DNA of 64,000 bases, from positions 1 to 64,000 of the forward strand of contig JARLHL010000010.1 of the NCBI GenBank assembly GCA_031292275.1. Reading direction: 5' to 3'. Source of the DNA: Desulfocapsaceae bacterium (GTDB lineage: Bacteria; Desulfobacterota; Desulfobulbia; Desulfobulbales; Desulfocapsaceae). Position 1 is the first letter of the stretch. Each line of letters opens with the position of its first letter. Positions 36,312 to 46,284 of the stretch are shown here, one piece after another. Under the pieces are notes generated by a model, which was not told where the DNA came from, searched no databases, and worked only from the letters and a program-made list of their open reading frames with translations. The position numbers and the translations under genes are program-made.

Positions 36312-37489
36312 GGATTTTCACCATCGGCTTTCCCGGCAAGGATCCGCACCGTTTCGCCGTCGATCAGGGAGTCCGGCGGATTGACGATCACCGCATCCCC
36401 GCCATGAAGACCTGAAACAATTTCAATCCACGTGCCGAAATCACGGCCTGCAACGATGGTTTTGAGCCGCACCCTGCCGTCCGTCCCGACTGTCCCGGCC
36501 TTGAGTTCCGATCCCCTGAAAAGCAGGGCGTTGACAGGCAGTTGCAGGACATTCCCGTCGGAGGGCAGTTTCAGGTGAACTTCCGCATAACTGCCCGGCA
36601 GCAAAACGCCCTTCCTGTTGTCGGCCTGCAGTTGAATGCGCAGGGTCCGGGTGGCGGGATCCAGGGCTTCGGCAGTGGTCAGAAGGCTTGCAGGAAAACT
36701 TTTTCCCGGATATTCGGCAAAATACAGCTCGGCGGTCACATCCTGCGTCACAGCGTGCGCATAGGCCTCGGGAACCTGGACATAGACCCGCAGCCTGTCT
36801 GCTTCGGCAATGCGGAACAATTCCTGTCCCGCGCCGCCGCTGCCGGCATTAATCAGCGCGCCGGTATCGGTGTTCCTGGCGGTTATGACGCCGTTAAAGG
36901 GAGCTGTCACCCGCTTGAAATTCTCCAGTTCCCGCAGACGTTTCAGATTGGCGGCCTCCGAAGCCAGCACGGCCTCCTTGGCTGCGGCGTCACCCTGTTT
37001 TTCATCGGCCTCCTGTTGCGGGACAGACCGTGTTTTGAGCAGGAGCTGCCAGCGTCTGGACGTGGATTGGGCAAGATCGTTATTGGCCTTGGCGGTCTGG
37101 AAATCGGCCTCGGCCTGACGCCGCTGGGCGTCCACCTCGGGGGTCTCGATCTCCGCCAGCAGGTCCCCGGCCCTGACCCGGGCTCCGATATCCGTGCGCC
37201 AGTCTTTAAGATATCCGTTGGTGCGGGCATAGATGGGCGCCTCATGCCAGGCCTGTACCGTGCCCGGAAGCACGATCTCCTCCGTTGCAGGTCCCGCAAG
37301 AGGATGCATCACGGTGACTTCCGGAACGGCTTGCTCCTTCATGGATTTCTGCAGTTCGGCCGCAGCCTTCAGGCGCGTTGAAATTCCCCAGTACACGGCA
37401 GCAAGAACGATGAGCAGAACCAGAATGATCGTGCCCCGGCGAGGCCCTTGCGTCCTGTTCCCCGTGGGCTTTAAGGCTTGATCGGACAT
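36308..37489 (-). CDS. RND efflux periplasmic adaptor (MFP)
   Basis: The 393-residue protein has an N-terminal anchor (TIILVLLIVLAAVYWGI), a lipoyl-like half motif (YARTNGYLKDWRTDIGARV with LLAEIETPEV), an alpha-hairpin (about 110-180) and a beta-barrel part with APFNGVITARNTDTGALI. It bridges the inner-membrane pump and the outer-membrane channel. The gene begins directly at the pump gene's stop and overlaps the channel gene. Confidence 0.93.
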   Translation of the reverse strand: MSDQALKPTGNRTQGPRRGTIILVLLIVLAAVYWGISTRLKAAAELQKSMKEQAVPEVTVMHPLAGPATEEIVLPGTVQAWHEAPIYARTNGYLKDWRTDIGARVRAGDLLAEIETPEVDAQRRQAEADFQTAKANNDLAQSTSRRWQLLLKTRSVPQQEADEKQGDAAAKEAVLASEAANLKRLRELENFKRVTAPFNGVITARNTDTGALINAGSGGAGQELFRIAEADRLRVYVQVPEAYAHAVTQDVTAELYFAEYPGKSFPASLLTTAEALDPATRTLRIQLQADNRKGVLLPGSYAEVHLKLPSDGNVLQLPVNALLFRGSELKAGTVGTDGRVRLKTIVAGRDFGTWIEIVSGLHGGDAVIVNPPDSLIDGETVRILAGKADGENP

Positions 37490-40400
37490 TTACAGAGTCT
37501 CCCCGGCCACAGCTTGGGCCATATCTTTCCGACCGTGAATGATGCTGAACACGGCGGGTACAAAAAACAGGGTGGCCGTCGTCGCAAAGAGCAGACCGCC
37601 GATGACGGCCCGGCCCAGAGGCGCATTCTGTTCGCCGCCTTCGCCAAAGCCAAGGGCCATGGGCACCATGCCGATGATCATGGCCAGAGCCGTCATCATT
37701 ATGGGACGCAGACGGGTGAATCCGGCCTCAAGAACCGCGGTGACCGCATCGTCGCCCTGGGTCATCCTCTCGCGGGCGTAGCTGATCACGAGAATGCTGT
37801 TGGCGGTGGCCACCCCCATGCACATGATGGCCCCCGTCAACGCCGGGACGCTTAAGGTCGTCCGGGTTAGGAACAGCATCCAGACGATGCCGGCGATGGC
37901 CCCCGGCAGGGCCGTGATGATGATGAACGGATCGCTCCAGGACTGAAAATTGACGACGATGAGAAAATAGACCAGCACGATGGCGCCCATTAGGCCGAAA
38001 TACAGGCCGGTGAACGACTCGTCCATGGTCTGCATCTGGCCGCGGGCGACAACGGTGGACCCTTTGGGAACCTGCGCCTTGGTATCGCCCAGAAGCCGCT
38101 TCAAATCGGCGGAAACGCCTCCCAGGTCCCGGTCCTGAACGTTTGCGAAGATATCGACGGTGGGCTGGGCGTTGTACTGCGACACCACGGCCGCTCCCAC
38201 AGCCCGCTTGACGCTCGCCACCGCCCCCAGAATCTGCGTCTTGCCGGTGCTTCCGCTGACGGGGATATTGCGCAGATCCTCCAGGCTGTCCACCTGGTAT
38301 TGCGGCGCCTGGGTCACAATCGGATAGGAGACATTGTTCTTCGGGTCGAGCCAGAAGGTCGGCGAGGTCTGGAAGCTGCCGCTGAGCGTGATCAGCAGAT
38401 CGCTTGCCACGTCATGCTGGGTGATGCCCAGTTCCTTCGCCCGGGACCTATCGACGGTGACATCAAACTCCGGCGCATCCTGGGCCTGCTGGATCCTGCT
38501 GTCGACTATGCCGGGGATATGACGGATTCTGTTCAGCAGCATGTCGGCATAGGCGCGGTTTTCGGTCTTCCTGTTGCCGACCACCTGCACGTCTATTGGC
38601 GCAGGCAGGCCGAAATTCAGGATCTGACTGACCATGTCGGCAGGCAGAAAGGCAAAGGAAACCCCCGGCATGGCCCGTGAAAGCGCCGTGCGCAGATCAC
38701 GGATTGAGTCGGCGATGGGCCTGTGTTTTTCCCGAAGCGCGATATAGATATCCGCATCTTCAGGGCCGATGGGCGCCGAATTGCTGTAGGTCAGGTTCAG
38801 CCCGCTGTAAGGCAGGCCGACATTATGGGTCAGGCTTTCAATCTCGTCTGCGGGGATGACCGTCCTGATAACGGCATCGGCCTGATCGCAGAGGACGGCG
38901 GTCTCTTCCACCCGGGTGCCGGTATGGGCCCGGAGGTGCAGCTTGATCTGGCCCGCATCCACAGAGGGGAAAAAGTCCGCACCAAGCCACGGCCAAAGGA
39001 CCATGAAAGACACGATGACAAAGGCCAGAAAACCTGCGGCGAAGAGCCTGCGATGCCCAAGGACGGCGGCAAGGGTCCCGTGGTAGGCATGACGGAAGGC
39101 ATCAAACCAGCCCTCGAAGGCAAACTGCCAGCGCATCAGGAGGTTGCGGGAGGGGGCTTCGTGAGCCTCTTCGGTGAAATGAGGTTCATGGGCATGCAGA
39201 AGATACTTGGCCATGGTCGGCACCAGCGTCCGCGACAGGAAATACGAGGCCAGCATCGCAAACATGACGGCCTCGGCCATGGGTACGAAGAGATAGCGGG
39301 AGACGCCCGTGAGAAAAAACATCGGCACGAAGACAATGCAGATGCAGAGGGTGGAGACCAAGGCCGGGATGGCAATCTGCCGGGCTCCGTCCAGGATGGC
39401 GGGTTCAACCTCCTTGCCGTGTTCCAGGTGCCAGTTGATATTTTCCACGGCCACGGTCGCATCGTCTACCAGAATCCCCACGGCCAGCGCCAGGCCGCCC
39501 AGCGTCATGATGTTGATGGTCTCTCCTAAGACCGACAGCATGACCAGCGAAGCCAGGATGGAAAGGGGGATCGAGACGGTGATGATGATCGTGCTCCGCC
39601 AGCTGCCGAGAAAGAGCAGGATCATAAGGCCGGTCAGGGAGGCTGCGATCACACCCTCCCGGACAACACCCGATATGGCGGCGCGGACAAAAACGGACTG
39701 GTCGCCTATGACATGGAGATTGAAATCCGGCGGCAGACTGGCCTGGATCAGCCCCAGCCTCTTCTTAATCTTGGAGATGATATCCAGGGTCGAGGCCGCG
39801 CCTGTCTTCAGAATGGTCATAAGGACCGCGCGCTGGCCGTTCACCCGGACCACATTGGTCTGCGGCGCAAAACCGTCCCGCACGTGGCCGACGTCTCTGA
39901 CATAGACCATCGCGCCGTTGACCATTCTTATCGGCAGATCGTTGAGTTCCTTCACCGTCTGAGGGCTGGCGTTGAGCTTGATGTTGTATTCGTAGGGCCC
40001 GATCTTCTCCGTTCCGGCAGGCAGGATAAGGTTCTGCAGACCGATGGCGTTGTTGACGTCCTGGGCCGTCAGATTCAGAGCCCGCAGCCTCTTTTGATCC
40101 AGATCTACCTGGATCTGACGGATCATGCCGCCGTAGGGATAGGGAAGCGCCGCTCCCTGGACGGTTGCCAGCTGGGTCCGGATGATATTATTGCCGTCGT
40201 CGAAGAGTTCCTGCTCGGACAGCTTCGGGCTGGTCAGGGGCACGCTGGAGGCGTTGTACACCGTTATGAAGGGCGGCACGGTCCCCGGAGGAAGATTGCG
40301 CAGCATCGTTTGGGCGATGGCCGTGGTCTGGGCAGTTGCCATTTCCGTCTTGACATTGGGCTGAAAGAAGGTCTTGACAACGGCGATGCCGTTGAGTGAT

Positions 40401-40651
40401 TGCGATTCGATATGCTCGATATCATTGACGGTGATGGTCAAGGCCCGCTCATAATTAGCGGTAATGCGCGAACCCATCTCGTTGGCCGGCAGCCCCGTGA
40501 AATTCCAGATGGTGGCCACTACCGGGATGCCGATATTGGGGAAGATATCGACAGGCGTGCGCATCACCGCCAGCGGCCCCAGAATAAGCAGCAGGAGCGC
40601 CAGGACCACGAAGGTATAGGGGCGCTGCAAGGCAATACGCACAATCCACAT
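37490..40651 (-). CDS. RND efflux pump permease (AcrB/HAE1-like)
   Basis: The 1053-residue protein has the RND layout: first helix (TFVVLALLLLILGPLAVM), TPVDIFPNIGIPVV, a periplasmic porter domain, helices 2-6 with LALAVGILVDDATVAVENI, whose Asp pair carries protons in this family, a second large loop, and C-terminal helices ending in VIGGLLFATTATLFFVPAVF. It should export hydrophobic compounds by proton antiport. No regulator gene is adjacent upstream. The downstream adaptor and channel genes are coupled to it. Confidence 0.93.
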   Translation of the reverse strand: MWIVRIALQRPYTFVVLALLLLILGPLAVMRTPVDIFPNIGIPVVATIWNFTGLPANEMGSRITANYERALTITVNDIEHIESQSLNGIAVVKTFFQPNVKTEMATAQTTAIAQTMLRNLPPGTVPPFITVYNASSVPLTSPKLSEQELFDDGNNIIRTQLATVQGAALPYPYGGMIRQIQVDLDQKRLRALNLTAQDVNNAIGLQNLILPAGTEKIGPYEYNIKLNASPQTVKELNDLPIRMVNGAMVYVRDVGHVRDGFAPQTNVVRVNGQRAVLMTILKTGAASTLDIISKIKKRLGLIQASLPPDFNLHVIGDQSVFVRAAISGVVREGVIAASLTGLMILLFLGSWRSTIIITVSIPLSILASLVMLSVLGETINIMTLGGLALAVGILVDDATVAVENINWHLEHGKEVEPAILDGARQIAIPALVSTLCICIVFVPMFFLTGVSRYLFVPMAEAVMFAMLASYFLSRTLVPTMAKYLLHAHEPHFTEEAHEAPSRNLLMRWQFAFEGWFDAFRHAYHGTLAAVLGHRRLFAAGFLAFVIVSFMVLWPWLGADFFPSVDAGQIKLHLRAHTGTRVEETAVLCDQADAVIRTVIPADEIESLTHNVGLPYSGLNLTYSNSAPIGPEDADIYIALREKHRPIADSIRDLRTALSRAMPGVSFAFLPADMVSQILNFGLPAPIDVQVVGNRKTENRAYADMLLNRIRHIPGIVDSRIQQAQDAPEFDVTVDRSRAKELGITQHDVASDLLITLSGSFQTSPTFWLDPKNNVSYPIVTQAPQYQVDSLEDLRNIPVSGSTGKTQILGAVASVKRAVGAAVVSQYNAQPTVDIFANVQDRDLGGVSADLKRLLGDTKAQVPKGSTVVARGQMQTMDESFTGLYFGLMGAIVLVYFLIVVNFQSWSDPFIIITALPGAIAGIVWMLFLTRTTLSVPALTGAIMCMGVATANSILVISYARERMTQGDDAVTAVLEAGFTRLRPIMMTALAMIIGMVPMALGFGEGGEQNAPLGRAVIGGLLFATTATLFFVPAVFSIIHGRKDMAQAVAGETL

Positions 40652-40999
40652 AGATCAAAACTCCAAAACCGCCGGCCAGTTTCCCGGAACCGCTAAAAAG
40701 AAATTCACTGATCGTTCACCGTCGGCATCCTCCCGCAGGCACATTGCCAGACGGGACTGCCGCAAGAGCCGTGAGGATTGTCGCGTATTATAGCTTCCGT
40801 TTTAACAAATGCACCCGAATATGTATCGGGAGGAAGGGGCCTAGCGCAGTAATGCGTCATCTGTTTCCAAGTATCGGACAACTCCTGGAGCAGGGGCCTG
40901 CTCAACATAACAGAACGTAATCGGTAATTGGGCTCCGGCAGAATTGTTATTCAACCTGCTCAAAAAGCGTCTTCAAATGTTTCTCCATTTAATTTTCTC
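40652..40999. other. Spacer upstream of efflux operon
   Basis: No gene can be supported. A 67-codon minus-strand frame at 40705-40908 shows no recognisable motif. The interval should hold the efflux promoter, but no clear -35/-10 pair was found. Confidence 0.3.
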
Positions 41000-41253
41000 T
41001 ATTTTAAAATAGCCAGCAAGAGTGGCATTTATTACACGCTCACAATCCTCCAGAGAGGAGACATCCGCGATTAAAGGAGTACCCGTTCTTCTCCTGCTTC
41101 ATGTACAACAGATTCGATTTCCTTCAATGTTCGGGCTGCGGTAGCGACTACCTTGGCACCTGGCATGTGTCAGTCCCAGGAACATTGCCCTTCCCAAGCC
41201 TCTACCGCCGCCTGTGACGATGCATATTTTCCAGATAATCCCTGTGTAGCCAT
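41000..41253 (-). pseudogene. Short-chain dehydrogenase (SDR) relic
   Basis: An ATG at 41253 after AAGGAGG starts a frame that, with frameshifts, reads CIVTGGGRGLGRAMFLGLTH, then GAKVVATAARTLKEIESVVH and IADVSSLEDCERVINATLAG. The first part contains the SDR cofactor motif TGxxxGxG. The gene is broken early and its catalytic part (YxxxK) is absent. Confidence 0.75.
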
Positions 41254-41334
41254 ATTGATCAATCCTCCTTAACACTACATCATGGAATAGTAGAACATGA
41301 AGAAGCAAGACGCTTCGGTAATGGAAAGAGCCCA

Positions 41335-41988
41335 TCAATTCCAAGCATCGCCAACTAAACGTACCCCCATTTCAAAGGCCTTCGCACAGTCGAGGGGAAA
41401 CACTTCCTTGCGCCTCAAGGCTTTTTTCTCGGGGGCGAACCTTGGAGCGAATACCTTCGAATAGTCCTCAAACTGGTAGGTATCGTAGCTGCACAGAGAT
41501 TCTGATGCCCCGAATATCCTTTCCAGAATCTCTCGGTTAAAGCTGATGTGGTGATCAAAACCCCGTTCCTTTGCCATTTCCTCCGTTGCGCCCAGGGTAT
41601 AGATGAATCCAGTCTTAATCTTTCTTGGAAAGATGGTTCCCGGAGGGTCGACATAGGGCAGGAAGGGAAATGTCAGGCGCTCCATAAACGATCTCATCTG
41701 CCCTGTTGCAGTTCCCAAATAAATTGGTGATCCCAAAATAAGTGACTGCGCATCCAGAACCTTCTCGAAGATAGGTGTCAGGTCGTCATTTACCGCACAC
41801 CGGCCATAGCTCTTCCCGTTCATCGTCTTGCAGGAGAAGCAGCTTAGACACCCTTTATAGTTCAGATCGTATAGATGAATAAGCTCAGTTTCGGCCCCCT
41901 TTGACGAAGCTCCTTCCAGTGCCTTTTCAAGAAGGGTTGCCGTGTTCCATTTTTTTCTGGGACTCCCGTTAAATGCAATGACTTTCAT
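41335..41988 (-). CDS. NADPH-dependent FMN reductase / iron-sulfur flavoprotein
   Basis: The ATG at 41988 follows GGAGGAAG; the frame upstream to 42039 is not used. The 217-residue protein is a flavodoxin-fold reductase: MKVIAFNGSPRKKWNTATLL (FMN phosphate loop) and LILGSPIYLGTATGQM. GCLSCFSCK followed by GRCAVNDDL gives a CxxCxxC...C cysteine cluster like that of iron-sulfur flavoproteins. It is likely a cytoplasmic two-electron reductase. The neighbouring ferredoxin-like fragment and DUF362 ferredoxin point to a redox setting. Confidence 0.82.
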   Translation of the reverse strand: MKVIAFNGSPRKKWNTATLLEKALEGASSKGAETELIHLYDLNYKGCLSCFSCKTMNGKSYGRCAVNDDLTPIFEKVLDAQSLILGSPIYLGTATGQMRSFMERLTFPFLPYVDPPGTIFPRKIKTGFIYTLGATEEMAKERGFDHHISFNREILERIFGASESLCSYDTYQFEDYSKVFAPRFAPEKKALRRKEVFPLDCAKAFEMGVRLVGDAWN

Positions 41989-42026
41989 TTTTAATCTTCC
42001 TCCTGAGCCTGACCTTAAATGTTTTA

Positions 42027-42239
42027 TCATTCCCGGCACTGCTTTCCTGGGATTTCAGCCTTCTGCCGTTCATAGAGGTCTTGGTGTTCCATGAGAATGT
42101 CCGGAATGGGCAGGTCATGGGGGCAGCGGTCGATGCATTCCCGGCATTGCATGCACAGGGCAATACTTTCCATCGGCACCTTCGAGAATTCGACTGCGAC
42201 CTTTAGCGACATCCTGGATGCAATCACCTTGTACCTGTT
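42027..42239 (-). pseudogene. Fragment with 4Fe-4S motif, likely end of an oxidoreductase
   Basis: The frame reads YKVIASRMSLKVAVEFSKVP, then CMQCRECIDRCPHDLPIPDI and LYERQKAEIPGKQCRE before a stop. A single CxxCxxCxxxCP cluster followed by this tail resembles the C-terminus of iron-sulfur aldo/keto reductases. The N-terminal domain is missing. A short independent protein from the ATG at 42227 cannot be excluded. Confidence 0.5.
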
Positions 42240-42289
42240 AAGTCATTAAGGATATGCCAGTGATTCCTCTTTTGAGTTAAACCCTGCTT

Positions 42290-43357
42290 TCAAATCCGGA
42301 TGAGTTCGTAGGCGACGTTCCCTAATCGGATTTTTTCCGCATATTCCAGCTGTATTAAATGTTTTTGCCGGGGATGTACTTCTGTAAAGATATCTTTCCC
42401 ACATAATGCGTTCACTAGATCGAGGCTAGCCTTGTCGATTGCCACAGGATCGGTCGATGCAAGAATGCCCACATCCGGTGCAATTCTGGAATTTTCCAGT
42501 GTCCAGCAATCACATTCTTTATTGATCCTTACGGCAAAATTCAAAAAGCCCGCCCGGTCTTTTTTGTTTCTTAAAATTGCATAGGCATACTCTACCATCT
42601 TTTGCTGAAGGTCATCACCAGCTTTGAAATCGACAAAAAGCGCACGGTTGGGACAGGCCGCCACGCAGCTTGCACACCCGATACATTTCTCCCGCTCGAG
42701 TACCGATTTGTCATCCTCTATGCGGAGGGCCTCCACCGGACAGACTTTAACGCATTCACCGCAGCCGACACAGTTTTCCGGATAAAAGGTCGGGGCGACA
42801 TCACAATGCTGCGCCAGCTTGCCTCCCCGCGTTGCACACCCCATACCGATATTTTTCAGCGTTCCGCCGAAACCGGTCAGCCCATGTCCTTTGAAATGAG
42901 TCACAGCGAGGAATCCATCAGCCTCGGCAAAGCACCGTCCAATCTTCGCTGTTTTAATATGCTTTTGATCAATCGGCACCTCCAGGACGTGCTCCTTTAT
43001 GGATTCGTCTGGGATGAAGATATCCACACCCATAGACTGCTGCGTGAATCCGTGTTTTGACGCAACGGCAAGATGGTCCTTTGAATTGAGTCGCTGGCCC
43101 CGGTAGAGAGTATTGGCATCCGACAAAAACGGGCTTGCCCCTTGTTTTACGATTTCATCACAGATCAGGCGGAGGTGATCAGGTCGCACGAAACTGGTGG
43201 TGCCTTCTTCACCAAAATGCAGCTTAACCGCCACCTTCCTGTCTCCAGTGGCAAAGGACAGCACGTTGCTTTCTGCCAGCAGGAGCTTCAATTTGGCATT
43301 GACTCCGGCAATGTCATCTGAATCATTCACCGGTACAAAATATACTTTGCTCTTCAT
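42290..43357 (-). CDS. DUF362 protein with two 4Fe-4S clusters
   Basis: The ATG at 43357 follows GAGGTGA; an extension to 43465 is not supported. The 355-residue protein has a DUF362 domain (VAVKLHFGEEGTTSF, DANTLYRGQR, VTHFKGHGLTGFGGTLKNIGMG) with a ferredoxin insert holding two complete clusters (CVGCGECVKVCPVEAL and CIGCASCVAACPNRAL). Proteins of this kind are common in anaerobes, are probably electron carriers or enzymes, and have no settled function. Confidence 0.85.
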   Translation of the reverse strand: MKSKVYFVPVNDSDDIAGVNAKLKLLLAESNVLSFATGDRKVAVKLHFGEEGTTSFVRPDHLRLICDEIVKQGASPFLSDANTLYRGQRLNSKDHLAVASKHGFTQQSMGVDIFIPDESIKEHVLEVPIDQKHIKTAKIGRCFAEADGFLAVTHFKGHGLTGFGGTLKNIGMGCATRGGKLAQHCDVAPTFYPENCVGCGECVKVCPVEALRIEDDKSVLEREKCIGCASCVAACPNRALFVDFKAGDDLQQKMVEYAYAILRNKKDRAGFLNFAVRINKECDCWTLENSRIAPDVGILASTDPVAIDKASLDLVNALCGKDIFTEVHPRQKHLIQLEYAEKIRLGNVAYELIRI

Positions 43358-43724
43358 ATGGTTCACCTCACTGGTAAAAAATCCGTAATGTCTTAACTCC
43401 TTAATTTTTTCATTAAGGGGATATTTCAAAACAACGTCACGTAAAGGACCACAGAAATGGATCACCAGCTCCCTTTACGGAATACTCCCTGCCCAACTCC
43501 TGGATATGATCGGAAAAAATACCGGGTCAAGACGGTCTTCCCAGCTTTGAGTTTATCGATCACGACGGAGCGTTCCGTATCTTTGGGCATCGCATCAGCT
43601 TTGGGAAGATATCCTTTTCATTCATGCCCCTTGGTCTTGTCTCTCCGTCCCCATTTGATATGGGAGTCCCAATATCCACACTATCAGCCGTCAACTGCAA
43701 AGACAGGCTCAAGCATTTGAAACA
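43358..43724. other. Spacer with possible decayed sequence
   Basis: No gene is supported. A minus-strand frame contains KDTERSVVIDKLKAGKTVL and TRYFFRSYPGVGQGVF without stops, which looks like former coding sequence, but I cannot assign it. Confidence 0.25.
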
Positions 43725-44225
43725 TTACAAGGTTTCATAGCAGGCCAGAATTTCTCCGAAATAGAGTGTGTGGTAGTCTTTGTTGGGGTAGAGCTTCTCA
43801 AGGCTTCTATCGAGAAAAGCGTTGTCCATTGCTGATTTATAGGCAATTTTGCATTCGAAATGAATTCCGGGGATATCAATAACAGGGGATTCAACGCATG
43901 TTGCTGGCTTTGTAAGGAGATTACATTGTTTAAATTTATCAAAATCTCTGCCGGATTTTGTACCACAAAACAGAATGGCCTGATTATATTCGTCGCTTGA
44001 AGGAACCGTGACCGTAAAATTGTCTGTTTTTTCGATCACGGTGAAAGTGTGTCTTGAATCTCTCACCGCTACCATAAAGATAGGTTTTTGCCATACGTAG
44101 CCGATTGTGGCCCACCCAATTGTCATCGTATTGACGGTTCCGCCTGCCTTGACGGTAAGAAATACACCTTTTTTGATCCGTTCCATCAGCGTATCAGCAT
44201 GTTCAAGATAGTCTCTTTTCTTCAT
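43725..44225 (-). CDS. Flavin reductase-like protein
   Basis: AAGGAAAAC precedes the ATG. The 166-residue protein shows the flavin-reductase-like FMN-binding split barrel: GVFLTVKAGGTVNTMTIGWAT, KPIFMVAVRDSRHTFTVIEK, NFTVTVP and GTKSGRDFDKFK. Members bind FMN and reduce flavin or serve as flavoredoxin-type carriers. It begins 30 bases after the cfa stop on the same strand, so the two are probably co-transcribed. Confidence 0.85.
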   Translation of the reverse strand: MKKRDYLEHADTLMERIKKGVFLTVKAGGTVNTMTIGWATIGYVWQKPIFMVAVRDSRHTFTVIEKTDNFTVTVPSSDEYNQAILFCGTKSGRDFDKFKQCNLLTKPATCVESPVIDIPGIHFECKIAYKSAMDNAFLDRSLEKLYPNKDYHTLYFGEILACYETL

Positions 44226-44255
44226 ACATGTTTTCCTTATTGGTGTTTAAACGAG

Positions 44256-45419
44256 TTAGCGGATAGGGGAGTAATCTCTGTTCAGATAGTTTTTGGATAA
44301 CACAACCTGCCAGACCTGAATATGTTTGACCTGGAAACTCCCCATGAAAGATAAAAGATAATATGTCCACATTCGAAAGAACCGTTGATCGTAATTATTC
44401 CTTAAAGAATGCCAGTGGGAAGTAAAGTTATCATACCAGGCCCGAAGAGTTTTCACATAATCGAGACCAAAATCATGCCAATCTTCGATTACAAACTTTC
44501 CCCGGCAGGCATCAGTGATATCTCTGGCTGCGGGAAGTATTGAGTTGGGAAAGATGTATTTGGATATCCACGCATCTGTCCCACTTTCCACACAAGTCGT
44601 GCCGATGGTATGGAGAAGAAAGAGCCCGTCATCGATGAGACTTTTGAAAACCAATGACATGTAATCTTTGTAATTCTTTTTACCAACGTGCTCAAACATA
44701 CCGATGGAGATAACCCGGTCAAATTTCTCCGTAACATCCCGGTAATCTTGAAAGCGGATTTCTACCGGATACCCTTTGCAGTTTTCCTTTGCCCAGAGGG
44801 CCTGCTGCTCGGAAACGGTTACCCCGACAACATGAACCTTGTAGTTTTTTGCGGCATATTTTGCAAAGGCTCCAAAGCCGCAGCCGATATCCAGGACCTT
44901 CATGCCCGGCGCCAGTTTCAATTTCCGGCATGATAACTCAAGCTTGGCCTTCTGCGCCTCATCAAGGGTCGTTGCATTCTTCCAATAGCCGCAGGAATAG
45001 TTCATTTCGGCGTCCAGCATTTTCCTGTAGAGATCCGGGGCAATATCGTAATGGACCCTGCCGACCTCAAACGACCGCTTGTGGTTCTGGAAATTCACGA
45101 ATCTGCCGAGCAGCAGACAGAACAGAAATTTTTTGTTCTGTCTGACCTTATTTTCCAGGTCAGCTCTGATGAGGCGGCCGATTAACTGATCCACCTCCTC
45201 ACAATCCCACCATCCATCCACATATGATTCGCCGAGTCCGAGCGATCCTTCTCTGAGCAGCGCAGGATAAAGTCGGTCATCCTTGACCTTGATATCCCAA
45301 GGACTGACACCGTCTATGGAAACGCCTGCCAGTTGCAGAAGATCCGCTACTATTTTTTTTTCGTGAGTCTTCGATTTCTGTGCCGATATTGCAGAAGTTT
45401 TTCCAAGAAATGTTGGCAT
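44256..45419 (-). CDS. cfa: Cyclopropane-fatty-acyl-phospholipid synthase
   Basis: The protein of about 387 residues has an N-terminal lipid-binding part (LREGSLGLGESYVDGWWDCE) and a SAM methyltransferase domain (GMKVLDIGCGFGAFAKYAAK) with family features YDIAPDLYRKMLDAEMNYSC, GMFEHVGKKNYKDY and WHDFGLDYVKTLRAWYDNF. It transfers a methylene from SAM to unsaturated acyl chains of membrane lipids, usually under acid or stationary-phase stress. A TTG four codons upstream at 45431 is an alternative start; neither has a clear binding site. Confidence 0.92.
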   Translation of the reverse strand: MPTFLGKTSAISAQKSKTHEKKIVADLLQLAGVSIDGVSPWDIKVKDDRLYPALLREGSLGLGESYVDGWWDCEEVDQLIGRLIRADLENKVRQNKKFLFCLLLGRFVNFQNHKRSFEVGRVHYDIAPDLYRKMLDAEMNYSCGYWKNATTLDEAQKAKLELSCRKLKLAPGMKVLDIGCGFGAFAKYAAKNYKVHVVGVTVSEQQALWAKENCKGYPVEIRFQDYRDVTEKFDRVISIGMFEHVGKKNYKDYMSLVFKSLIDDGLFLLHTIGTTCVESGTDAWISKYIFPNSILPAARDITDACRGKFVIEDWHDFGLDYVKTLRAWYDNFTSHWHSLRNNYDQRFFRMWTYYLLSFMGSFQVKHIQVWQVVLSKNYLNRDYSPIR

Positions 45420-45596
45420 AACGCACCACAAATAAATTTAGTTTCGGCTGACGTATAATAAGGGAAAGTCTGTGGGGTAAGAAACACACATGAGAAGGCC
45501 TTGATTTTAGAAACAACGATCCGTTCATGCGGTAAAGCCAGAGAACTTAATCTCAGCATAAGGCTATTTATTTATTGTATAAAATTAAATACTTGC

Positions 45597-45788
45597 TCAC
45601 TGCTGATAGCAGTCGGCACCTTTGGTGCCCTGGACAATTTCGAAGCTGACCCGCTGTCCTTTCTCCAAGGATTTATATCCCATTCCCTGAATCGCAGAAT
45701 GATGAACAAAAATATCTTTTCCATTTTCCTGCTCGATAAGACCATAACCTTTAATTGCTTTAAACCATTTCACTTTTCCTTCCAACAT
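45597..45788 (-). CDS. Cold-shock-like (CspA family) protein
   Basis: The 63-residue protein is a single cold-shock domain: [20 protein letters not shown] and [17 protein letters not shown]. The RNA-binding motifs differ slightly from the usual KGFGFI and VFVHFSAI (Tyr and Leu instead of Phe, His instead of Phe), so nucleic-acid binding may be altered. It should be a cytoplasmic single-strand RNA/DNA chaperone. The roughly 220 bases upstream hold no other gene and could be its leader. Confidence 0.88.
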   Translation of the reverse strand: MLEGKVKWFKAIKGYGLIEQENGKDIFVHHSAIQGMGYKSLEKGQRVSFEIVQGTKGADCYQQ

Positions 45789-46007
45789 GTCGCTGACTCC
45801 TCTGCGTTATGGCCCCAAACAAGAATCAATTTTTGAAATGAAGGGGTTCCATATCTTTGCAGCATGATCGAAACGACCTTGTGATTCATGCCATCATGTA
45901 AGAATTGAATGGATCTTCGCGAATCTCGTCAAAAAATCTTCTGCTGAGAGCCTCTAAGCAGCATGGCTGGACCAGATTGACCAGCCTCAACGGAATATGA
46001 AAGTTCG

Positions 46008-46241
46008 TCATTTCAGTTCATCGGGATCACAGGGTTTAAGGAGAAGGACATCGATTCCGTTGATTCCGTCCATGATCAGGCCGGTTATGACCAGATCGAA
46101 ATAACAGGACTGGAATTCAGCCAATGCGGCTTCACCGCTTTGAGCTGTTTTCACATGATACCTGCTTCCCTCAAGGCAGTGGCCAAGAGACATCAGGATC
46201 GGTTCATCGTTATCTACCAGCAAGACAGCTTTACGGCGCAT
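46008..46241 (-). pseudogene. Truncated response-regulator receiver
   Basis: The 77 residues begin with a receiver fold (AVLLVDNDEPILMSLGHCLE, ALAEFQSCYFDLVITGLIMD). The phospho-acceptor Asp is Gly in VITGL, and the middle of the domain, about 35 residues including the Thr/Ser switch, is deleted: GIDVLLLKPCDPDEL joins the start to the end. It cannot act as a normal receiver. Confidence 0.75.
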
Positions 46242-46284
46242 TGCCCGGTCCTCCCTTTATTGCCCGGCAGGTTAACATGGACCT

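Noticed and set aside
34970-40658. Long opposite-strand frames (up to 279 codons)
   Set aside because: Shadows of the RND-MFP-OMF genes; peptide composition is unnatural and no binding sites fit.
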